This document shows, piece after piece, positions 56,101 through 64,000 of a stretch of 64,000 bases of DNA. Each line of letters begins with the position of its first letter. The stretch's first letter is position 1. The DNA is from Meconema thalassinum (taxonomy: Eukaryota; Arthropoda; Insecta; Orthoptera; Tettigoniidae), in NCBI GenBank assembly GCA_946902985.2, contig OX336388.2, positions 119,079,894-119,143,893 on the forward strand, in the 5' to 3' direction. The translations under genes and the position numbers were made by a program. A model generated the notes under the pieces. The model ran no database searches. It was not told the origin of the DNA and worked only from the letters and a program-made list of their open reading frames with translations.

Positions 56101-57880
56101 CAGTTTCTTGTGGACACGATAACTGCCGTAATTTTGCACAAATCACTTTGAATTTTTTACATAACATGTATCCCTATAAAATCTCGGTCGAGTTCGTTAA
56201 TGGGCAAAATCGGTCAAAGGGGGTGAAAATGGGGGGCTTTTTTCGAAAAAGTGAAATTTCGCTATAACTCTCTTAATACGTGAAATATCGAATCCATTCA
56301 AAGTTCATAATATGTGTCGGATAAGTGCCGAAAATTTATGTCAAATAAGTTTTTTGATAGCACCAAAGGGGTGGAAAAAAGTGGGTTTTTCGGGAAACAT
56401 TAATCATATCTCTCTTAATAGGCACAATATCAAAACCGTACAAAATGGACAATATTCCTCCAATAATTACCTAAATCTTTTGTCTGAAAGAATTTTCGAT
56501 ATGACCCACCATTACGCCACGGAGTGAGCAAAATGATTTAAATTATAAGAAAATTCCAAGTGCCAAGAGTGGTTGCCATGACAACTTTACTTTTAATTGA
56601 TACGGGTTGAGCCATCAGCAGTTGCTATGACAACGCCACTGCACGAGATCACATTCCGTTTTCATATGTCTGTGGGAAGCGACTTCGGTATCGGAACTGG
56701 TAGCATGCTGAACTTCTATGCCCAAGGTCGCGGGTTCAAACCCGGCTGAAGTCGTCGGATTTACTAAGAGCGCCAAAAAAACCTGAGTATGCTTTCCTTC
56801 GGAGGGGAAGTTCCAACGTTCGTTGCGAGTTGATGGTTCCGGTGGCATCTAGTGGCCAAGTTCACAGCTAGGTGTCGTTGATGGTAGTATTTTAAATTAT
56901 GTAGCCTATTTTAGGTATATTTAATCAGAAAGCTAACTATCGCAATGGGTGCCATGTTTCGACTTCCGGAAAATTTCGACATATCTTCGCGTTTCACATC
57001 CCCCAGACCCCAAACCACCGTCAGTTCAAAAGTTGATATATATGTGTGTGTATATATATGCATATATATCAGTTTCTTGTGGACACGATAACTGCCGTAA
57101 TTTTGCACCAATCACTTTAATGTTTTACATAATATGTAACCCCTTAAAAAATCGGTCGAGTTCGTTAATGGGCAAAATCGGTTAAAGGGGGGAAAATGGG
57201 GGGGGGGCTTTTTTTTTTTTTGAAAAAGTGAAATGTCGCTATAACTCTCTTAATACGTGAAATATCGAATCAATTCAAAGTTCATAATATTTGTCGGATA
57301 AGTGCCAAAAATTTATGTCAAATAGGTTTTTTGATAGCACCAACCATTGACCAAAGGGGTGGAAAAAAGTGTTTTTTTCGGGAAACATTAATCATATCTC
57401 TCTTAATAGGCACAATATCAAACCCGTACATAATGGAAAATATTCCCCTAATAATTACCTAAAACTTTGTCTGAAAGAATTTTTGATCTGACCTACCATT
57501 ACGCCAAGGGAAGAGAAAATGATTTCGGAATTAAAGAACATGCCAAGTGCCATCAGAGGTTACCGTGACAACGCTTCTAAATTGATGAGGGATGAGCTAT
57601 CAGAGGTTGCCAAGACAACGCCATTGCACGAGATCACATTCATTTTTCCATCTGACTGTGGGAAGCGGCTAACTGGTAGCATGCTGAACTTATATGCCCA
57701 AGGTCGGTGGTTCAAAGCCGGCCAAAGTCGTCGGATTTTCTAAGAGCGCTAAAAAACCCTCAGCATGCTTTCCTTTGGAGGAGAAGTTCCAACGTTCGTT
57801 GCAAGTTGCTGGTTGCGGTGGCATCTAGTAGCCAAGTTCACAGCTAGGTGTCGTTCACGTTAGGATATGGTACAAAATTA
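55936..57880 (+). repeat. Tandem duplication of ~970 bp
   Basis: Unit 1 (about 55936-56900) and unit 2 (about 56913-57880) align throughout: cgacttccggaaaatttcga, gtcgagttcgttaatgggca, gtgaaatatcgaatc, a SINE head (tggtagcatgctgaact) and cacagctaggtgtcgtt. They differ by scattered changes and by small indels, among them a TA run in unit 1. Each unit ends inside SINE sequence. Confidence 0.85.
56071..56102. repeat. TA microsatellite
   Basis: About 15 TA dinucleotides following tttatg. The second tandem unit has a shorter TATATG/TG version at the same place (about 57036-57068). Confidence 0.9.
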
Positions 57881-58020
57881 GGAACTACTACTTAAAATTG
57901 ACCGTCTGCAGACCTTACCTGAATTACAGACTAAAACAGTCATCACAATTAACACCGTTTATCAGATTCTACACACCCGGGGTTACATGACCACGTTGTC
58001 GCAGCCCCTAAACTGAGGAA
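57665..58020 (+). mobile_element. SINE, GGAACCAAC-tail type
   Basis: A degraded tRNA-like head (actggtagcatgctgaactt), body (ctttcctttggaggagaagt), core (gttccaacgttcgttgcaag) and tail ending cagcccctaaactgaggaac and caac. Head and core also close the first tandem unit (about 56690-56890), but only this copy has the tail. Confidence 0.7.
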
Positions 58021-59074
58021 CCAACAAAAATCTCTGCGGGAGATAAAATTTTGCGAGAAGAAGTAACAGACTGTCTGATAGTTACACATCAGTTCCAAAC
58101 CTTGCATAAGGACAGTGTGATCAGAAGTATAAAAATGAACCCCGTATGACAAGAAGGTTACCATCCCCATAAGACAATAAAATGATAAAAATATGCATAC
58201 AAAAACGAAAAAAAGTTGATTTTTAACCTCCAAATGTAAAATACTTTCTTGCAATCAATGAGGTCTGATCCTCCTACGAAAACCTGCATATTTTGCCTAT
58301 TATAGCCAATCCCCTAGTTTGCCCGGTGAAATCTACCTCCGCCTTCCGGTGTGCCGAGAGGATTTTTTAAGATTGGAATGATGGTTGCAGATGTTTGCAG
58401 ATGTGAGCAGATGTTTTCCGTCATGAAAATAAATAAGAACAAAAGACTTACGAATGAACATCTCCAATCAATTCTTAAAATAATTACAACGAATATGATA
58501 CCTGACATCAATGAGCTTGTTAAAAACAAGAAGTCAGGTATCTGGATCCTCGAGCTCAAAATAATTACCCTCTTTTATAACTTTGATATGATTTTTAACA
58601 ACCATATATTATATACTATATAATTAAGTAAATAAAATGTTATAATAATTCAGTAAATTTTTTTTAAATTTGAATCTGACCCACCTACACATTCTAAATT
58701 TAATATATGGCCCTCTGCAAAATTGAGTTTGACACCCCTGTTTTAAGGCCTATGGCAGAAGAACAAAAGAAAGAAAAAGTGATCACAAAGGAATCAGTCA
58801 CGAAGGAGGAGGTATCTACTGCAGATAGCATTCCAACGCTGCCAGTCGCTAGCGTATTTGGTTTTGTTACCTATAAAACTTTTTGGGAAACAAAATGATT
58901 GTGCGTTACTTTCCGATCTGCCCTCGTATTAATAATTTTTCTCGAATGACGGATTAATGAAATGTGGTTATGCAGCCACGAGTTAGAGAACGTAGTATTA
59001 TTACAGCTTTCCAGTATTATATATATATATTCATTTTTTTTTTTACACAAATAGAGTCAAAAGTAAATTTTATT

Positions 59075-59480
59075 TATTTTGTTACTGGCTTGGCTTGTTA
59101 CTGGCTTCCCGGTTCCAGTGATCTGGGTCAGGGTGAGAATCAAGACCTCCATACTTTTCTGTCTCTCCACCACTCTCGTCCCTCTTCCAGTACATCCTCC
59201 ACTTTCACTCCACTTTTCTCAACACTCTCCCTCACTGCACCCTCCACCTAATCCTCGGCCTTCTCCTTTGGCACCTTCCCGTGACTTTCTCAGTAAATAA
59301 TCGCTTCGGGACTCGGGTCTTCTCCCATTCGCATCATATGTACATACCATTTTAGCTTACTGATCTCGATTTTGTCAGTAACTTTGAGAATCCAGTTTTC
59401 TCCCTAATTTCCTTGTTTCTGATTTTGTCTCTGCGGGTCTTTCAAATTCCTTATTTTGTTACTGTGCACCATAAATTATT
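59075..59480 (-). mobile_element. LINE tail, same family as 7925-10680
   Basis: The minus strand shows RRDKIRNKEIREKTGFSKL and RVPKRLFTEKVTGRCQRRRP (across frames), matching VPKRKFMEKIPGRRPRGRPR at 8024-8401. It has several stops and is truncated at 5'. Confidence 0.7.
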
Positions 59481-59789
59481 TTATGCATTAGGGCGATGAC
59501 CTGTATGATTGTCTGGCTTTCTAACCCAAACCTGGACATTGATAGCATGCCCTACATCAACTGGTCTCAAATAAAATAAAAAACAGGGCATGCAGATAAC
59601 GTGTGCTAAGTCCTTGTAGAACGAAATTAAGTACCTTAAACAACATAAAATTTTCTTTTGTAGTATGATTTCTATAAATTGATTTGTGAAAGTTTTGGCC
59701 TGCAGTTATCCTAATTGGACCTACGTATGTCATGAACAGGAACCACAACCTCATATCGTCAGACCTGGTCAATCTTAGTCAAAGATAAC

Positions 59790-60004
59790 CTATAATTTAG
59801 CTTCACAGGTGTAATTAGTGGATGGTTCTTTATCATGCCATAAACCTGTAACATGGGACCGCCGGCTTTACTTCGCCTCCGAAGGAAGGCATACTGAGTG
59901 ATTTTTAACGCTCTTAAAGAATCTGACTACTTCAGCTGAGTTTGAACCCGCGAGGTTGGGCATAGAAGCTCAGCATGCTACCAACTACGCCACTGGAAGT
60001 TGCC
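59790..60004 (-). mobile_element. SINE 5' half
   Basis: The right side carries the inverse of the tRNA-like head (gctcagcatgctaccaacta), then aggttgggcatagaag and the body cgcctccgaaggaaggcata. It belongs to the type at 33846-34282; core and tail are missing. Confidence 0.7.
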
Positions 60005-60108
60005 CCTTTTAGATTATAGTCATAAGGCTAACCTAATGAAATTCATCGAGGGCAATTCTCTGGAAATTAGGGCTGGTTTATATTAAATTTTCATTGTAAC
60101 ATTTTACT

Positions 60109-60940
60109 GTGCTTGAAATATGTAATTCTTTACAGATTAGTTTGTTCAAGATATACTTAATACCTATACTAACATATGGACTGGAAGCAGCAACCTTACT
60201 AAAAAAAAAAGTCAACCCCTGGCACTATACAGCCCATGACGGGCTAAGGCCGACCAAGCGACCAATGCCCAGCCATTCGGCCTGGAGATATTGGGGTGAT
60301 GCGTGATCAGCGCGTCGGGTCCCCTCGGCCGTTAATCTTGGTTTTCGTGATCGGGGCACTGTCTCACTGTCAGACAGCTACTCAATTGTCCTCACGAGGC
60401 CTAGTGCACCCGTTCCAACCCTCACGTCAGTTTTAAAATCCCTGACGGAGCCGGGGATCGAATCCGGGGCCTCCGGGTGAGAGGCAGGCGCGCTACCCCA
60501 ACACCACGGGGCCGGCCAGCAACCCTTACTGGACCAACAAATCAGTCGTCTCCAGGCAGTAGAAATGAAGTTCCTCCGTTCTTGTCTCCAAAAGACGAAA
60601 ATGGACAAAATAAGGAATGAGGATATCCGACAACAACTGGGATTGGAAAGGAGCCTGCTGGAGACGCTCGAACTCAAAGAGATTGAGATGGTATGGTCAC
60701 ATGAAGAGGATGGCTCCCCACAGGATACCTCGAGTGTACTTTGACCAGAGTGTCCCCGGGAAGAGACCAAGAGGAAGACCTCGCGATGTGTGGGAGAAGC
60801 AAATTTATAAGGACCTTGAAGCTAGAGATAAGAACTGGCATCAAATACAAGAACAACAGTTATGGATGGACAGGACAAATTGGAGACGGCTCATTTATAA
60901 CTGCACCCGGCTTGCTGGAGCGAAGAAACAATGATGATGA
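60109..60940 (+). mobile_element. LINE tail with SINE insertion
   Basis: 60109-60200 reads LIPILTYGLEAATLL. After the SINE, 60531-60940 reads DQQISRLQAVEMKFLRSCLQ, then in another frame LRWYGHMKRMAPHRIPRVYF, RPRGRPRDVWEKQ and RLIYNCTRLAGAKKQ with its stop at 60932-60934. The intact C-terminus followed by atgatgatgatgg marks the LINE 3' end. Confidence 0.8.
60201..60517 (-). mobile_element. tRNA-derived SINE, T-run tail
   Basis: Minus-strand head GGCCCCGTGGTGTTGGGGTA, B-box-like GGATTCGATCCC, a body (ggcactgtctcactgtcaga on plus) and a tail of ten T residues. AGCAACCTTACT at 60189-60200 and AGCAACCCTTACT at 60518-60530 are the target duplication. Not related in body to the GGAACTACTTG group. 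Confidence 0.85.
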
Positions 60941-61194
60941 TGGAGTGACGAATTACATTCTAATTTCACAAATATCAATTTTTGTAAGAAGTGTGCGATT
61001 TGCAAACATTGTTGCTGTAGGAAAATATGTCATTATAAACCAATTGGGGAAAGTGTGGTTTATGAACATGCATGATTTCTCGCACGGGTCCGCTAGTTTT
61101 AATAATTCTTAGAATTATATCATCTTTAAGGGTGAATGTACGAGATTGAACCATCTAACATTGATATTACCTGTGGAAGCTAAAATTTGTAGGT

Positions 61195-61472
61195 TAGTTT
61201 GATAACGCTATTTTAGTTCCAACGTTTGCCGCCTGGTGCTGGCATCTAGTAGCCAAGTCCACGGGTAGGTGTCGTGGATGGTAGCATTTGGTAGCAAAAG
61301 TAGGAACTACTTGAAAAATTGATCCTTTGCAGTGCTTCTACCTGAATCACAGATAACACACACTAATATAGCCATCACAATTAACACCGGTTATCAGGCA
61401 GATTCTACACACACCCAAAGTGCACGGGGCTACATGAAAGCATTGTCGCAGCTCCTAAACTGAGGAACCAAC
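61195..61472 (+). mobile_element. SINE without head, GGAACCAAC tail
   Basis: The core ttagttccaacgtttgccgc, gtagcaaaagtaggaactac and the tail gcagctcctaaactgaggaa plus ccaac are present. The tRNA-like head is missing. Confidence 0.7.
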
Positions 61473-62963
61473 ATTGATATGACATGCATATCGAAATCAG
61501 TTTCCGGAAAACACAAAATCAACTCGCCATATCGCAACATGAAAGAATTATCGATATATCTCTCATTTAATAACACAAAGGAATCACGTGATCATTCTTG
61601 ACTAGATCCCAATATGGCCAAACGTGACTTACGAAGTACCACTTTTAGACTAACGATATAACACACAGAAAATGCCACACCGGAGAAAGCATAACCTCAT
61701 TAATACCTGAAGGCACGTCTCCTCCTTATGTGCATATACCAAAATGGCAGGCCCCTTAACACAAACTTCAAACATAAGAAATCATTACACACAGATCAAA
61801 ATTACTTGAATTTCACTAAATGGCGATCTCCACTTTAAACATTAACACCAGATATTCGTAACTACCAAGGTGCTCCGTACACCTACCCTAACCAGATGCC
61901 ATAAGAATTTTGTAAGGTAACCTAGGTGATAGAAGAAGCTTCACGCTCATAGGAACGCGAACACAGAAAACTGGGAGAATATTTAAAGAAGTCAATTATC
62001 ACCATATGAACAGGAAATTAAAGGACAATTTTAAAATAATATAGCTTAGTTGAATCAAAATTATCTTGCAGATTGTATAGTTGCCTCACTTTCCTGGTAA
62101 ACAAGTGGCGACTCAAATGTACGACAGTAGCACGCTCCAACAATAAATTTGTTTGGTACTGACCAACAGCTGACTGTTGTTGACCAATAAAATGCATACT
62201 CTATCACTCCACGTGTACTCCCCAAGTCCCGCCCTGGCGGCTAGCACGTGTCTGACGCAGGTATCAGGTGTCCAGTGTTGCACATCTGCATGTAGTTCTG
62301 TCCAGTCTCGCTGCTTGCTCTCAGTGGCTATGGTGGAAAGTTGACAACTATGACAATCGGCACAAATCTCCATGCCTAAAACCCCTAGTCTGGCATCGAA
62401 CCCTAGCCTATGGAAGAGATGTGAGCCTAGCCTGGCATCGAACCCTGTGGTCCCTGATCTTAAGACCAAGATGAGTAATTTTATTGGTGGGAAATCATCA
62501 TTTGGGTCGCCGATTGAACTAAGTCATTTCTGTAACATTTCCCCGCTCGCTAAATGGGTGAGTGGACCACCTATCAGTTTCAGCTCTCACGCCTGGTCAG
62601 GCTGGCACCCCTGAAGATGTGTACCCCCATGTCCAGCCCCCATCAAATTAAAATTCCGCCGGGCTGGGGCCAAACTCTAGCGTTTCAAGATGTGACAATT
62701 ATTGCGTGCCCACGCGCATTCCTGGAAATACAGATCCTGGGAAGCGTCTCGCTTGGGAAACTCCCTTTTCTGTGCATCTATATTCAGCGAATCTGCACCT
62801 CGTACGGGGCTTGGCGTCATTTGAAAAGTTAAAACTTTTTGCGAGTCTGGTAACCAATCAGCTCACATATCGGTAGTTGACAACGCTGTGCCTCATGCTG
62901 GGAAAGCCTTGGCTACAGGCAGCCATGAAATGTTAACATATCCGCTCGCTGGATTTTCAATGA

Positions 62964-63474
62964 GTGGCTTCGGTGGCGTAGTTGGTAGCATGCTGAGTTT
63001 CTATGCTCAATATCGCGGGTTCAAACCGGGCCGAAGTCGTCGGATATTTTAAGAGCGTTAAAAATCCCTCATTATGCCTTCCTTCGGAGAGGAAGTAAAA
63101 CCGGCGATCCCATGTCATAGATTTATGGCATGTTAAAGAACCTTCCACTAATTACACCTGTGTGAAACTAAATTATATAGGTTACGAATGTAAACAACGC
63201 TCTTAGGTTCCTACGTTCATCGCCAGGAGCCGACTGCGGTGGCTTATAGTAGCCAAGTTCTGAACTAGCTGTCGTTGACGGTGGCGTTTGGCAGCAAAAG
63301 TAAGAACTATTTGAAAAATTCAAAACCTGCAGTCCTTATTTGAATTAAAAATCAGATAACATACACTAACACAGTCATCACAATTAACACCGGTTGTCAG
63401 ATTCTACACACACCCAAAGTAGACGGGGCTACATGACCGCGTTGTCGCAGCCCCTAAACTGAGGAACCAACCAG
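62964..63474 (+). mobile_element. Full-length SINE, GGAACCAAC tail
   Basis: Head GTGGCTTCGGTGGCGTAGTT with B-box-like GGGTTCAAACC, body (ccttccttcggagaggaagt; gatttatggcatgttaaaga), core (gcagcaaaagtaagaactat) and tail (gtcgcagcccctaaactgag then gaaccaac). It is the most complete example of this tail type and serves as the reference for the broken copies at 21341-22530 and 23907-23990. Confidence 0.8.
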
Positions 63475-64000
63475 ATTTCGAAGGCAAGCCGCACGATGAA
63501 AGTGGAAAGTGAGGGAACTATACCCATGTCTGAAGATGATCAGACGATGTAGGACATCATTTTAAATATTCGAGAATTATTACAGAAAGCATCTTGCCAC
63601 CGGACAAAATTCGCAACTCGTGCGCGACCCATTGTGAGTAAAGTTAACACAGGGAACATTTTAATTTGGAACTATGACCGAACATCATCTCGACTCCAGG
63701 AAACTGTGTCAACTCTCCATAGAGTCTTGAAAGAATAGATACAGTTTTAACTCATAAAGGATACACTGTGAAGACCTACTGTATATGCGTTGTTATTCCA
63801 TTCAACGTAAATAGACAAGATAGTATAGTATATACTCTTTGGCCAGCTGTTTAAGGCCAAGCATGAAACTGTCAAGAACAGGTTAGCGTATTTGTCGCTA
63901 GATGTCACGTTTTCCATATTTCTCATTCTACATATGTCATACTTGAAATTGTCACATTACAAAAGGAATTATTTTTACGAATTCACTCATTCCGAAAATT

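Larger units (their letters stand above)
55936..58362. mobile_element. Unclassified GGTAGATTTC element
   Basis: It interrupts the I-group LINE exactly between codons for ILK and PGK. Left junction gcctggTTTTA|GGTAGATTTC; right part GAAATCTACC, then about 27 bp (tccgccttccggtgtgccga...) and TTTTTTAAGATTGG. So a 10-bp inverted pair lies at or near the ends and TTTTA occurs on both sides. Inside are two ~970-bp tandem units and SINE pieces. No transposase was recognised. A second, less complete copy starts at 36019. Confidence 0.6.
53741..58400 (-). mobile_element. I-group LINE with RNase H, inserted in hAT
   Basis: Its 3' end is at the left, with GTT repeats on plus (AAC on minus) at 53741-53755. 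A 14-bp duplication ATGTGAGCAGATGT flanks it (53727-53740, 58401-58414). Its own sequence is 53741-55935 plus about 58363-58400; the gap is the element at 55936-58362. The 5' piece reads ATIIPILK and joins PGKPKNQVPSYRPIAL. Confidence 0.88.
52101..58540 (+). pseudogene. hAT transposase (GTF2IRD2/ZBED-like), split
   Basis: From ATG 52101 the frame reads SKWEIAYFFIEWKGKPLCLI, a CxxC finger (CLICNQ) with later KRHY, then LQGQQSMFTK and PLAVDESTDTEDTAQLAVFI with the first catalytic aspartate; it stops at 52683-52685. Pieces at 52741-53037 (TTTDGTPAMAGKHSGVVTKL) and 53062-53740 (PYFTEVRWLSRVVLERFFAL, then TYLCEQM) follow in a shifted frame. The dimerisation end resumes at 58404 (CEQMFSVMKINKNKRLTNEH). 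This resembles hAT transposases from which vertebrate GTF2IRD2 derives. Stops, a frameshift and the LINE insertion inactivate it. Confidence 0.88.
51655..58740 (+). mobile_element. hAT element inserted in mariner
   Basis: The termini CAGGGATGTCAAA and (inverted) CAGGGGTGTCAAAC are flanked by a perfect 8-bp TTTTAAGG (51647-51654, 58741-58748). Its own sequence is 51655-53740 and 58415-58740, about 2.4 kb. It encodes a broken transposase whose C-terminus lies beyond the LINE insertion. Confidence 0.92.
51189..58926 (+). mobile_element. mariner element, host of a second nest
   Basis: CGAGGGCAGACCGGAAAGTA at 51189 and its near-inverse at 58926 (cgttactttccgatctgccc|tcg), flanked by TA (51187-51188, 58927-58928). 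Its own sequence is about 51189-51646 and 58749-58926, so it is also internally deleted. It inserted 64 bp from the Tao catalytic-loop exon border. Confidence 0.87.
51125..64000 (-). other. Tao intron, rightmost part
   Basis: Sequence upstream (in transcript sense) of the catalytic-loop exon. The kinase N-lobe exon that must precede it is not found, so the intron is at least 12.9 kb. It is dominated by the mariner nest at 51.2-58.9 kb plus LINE tails and SINEs. I see nothing recognisable in 61475-62960 (a low-coding stretch with a locally repeated phrase around 62380-62450) or in 63480-64000. Confidence 0.65.

Noticed and set aside
58707..58898. Plus-strand frame MALCKIEFDTPVLRPMAEEQ as a host exon
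   Set aside because: It spans the hAT terminus, its duplication and mariner sequence, and has no family resemblance.

Overview
The window is insect chromosomal DNA lying inside one very long host gene. The host gene is the Tao (TAO/TAOK, Ste20-group) protein kinase, on the minus strand. Five internal coding exons can be placed with matching splice sites and phases: 50929-51124, 50687-50839, 41177-41352, 30172-30334 and 20153-20316. In transcript order they encode kinase subdomains from about V to XI, the start of the post-kinase region, and a Ser-rich linker. The protein matches insect Tao far better than vertebrate TAOK. Apart from an 89-bp intron between the first two exons, the introns are 9-11 kb, and those running off both window ends exceed 12 kb. 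Neither the start nor the end of the gene is present. Long, repeat-filled introns, several tRNA-derived SINE families and many LINE tails suggest a large-genome insect, perhaps polyneopteran such as an orthopteran. That taxonomic guess rests on general repeat character only.

Almost everything else is transposable elements. 1-12 kb: SINEs, LINE tails, a foldback element split by a Tigger copy, a minus-strand LINE split by a Tigger MITE, and a Helitron-like element holding a LINE that itself holds a hAT. 12-20 kb: a nearly intact pogo/Tigger transposon with one in-frame stop, relatives of it, and other Tigger families. 20-24 kb: MITEs and a LINE between oppositely oriented SINE pieces. 24.9-30 kb: a four-element nest. 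30.4-34.7 kb: a LINE fragment split by a 3.1-kb Tc1/mariner-type element with about 500-bp inverted repeats and by a SINE. 35-41 kb: a palindromic MITE, a 1.54-kb inverted-repeat element carrying THAP and SAP motifs, LINE tails and SINEs.

42.2-48.4 kb is a nest of Tigger, PIF/Harbinger-like, palindromic MITE, piggyBac and SINE, each layer with its own target duplication. 51.2-58.9 kb is a second deep nest: mariner, hAT, an I-group LINE, then an unclassified element. 59-64 kb holds LINE tails and SINEs. Most transposase and reverse transcriptase frames are broken. The host gene and its parasites do not form a pathway: the only clear cellular function here is Tao kinase, and the rest records successive insertions into its introns.

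Target duplications and nesting order were read directly. Family names are assigned from conserved protein motifs and terminal sequences, without database searches.
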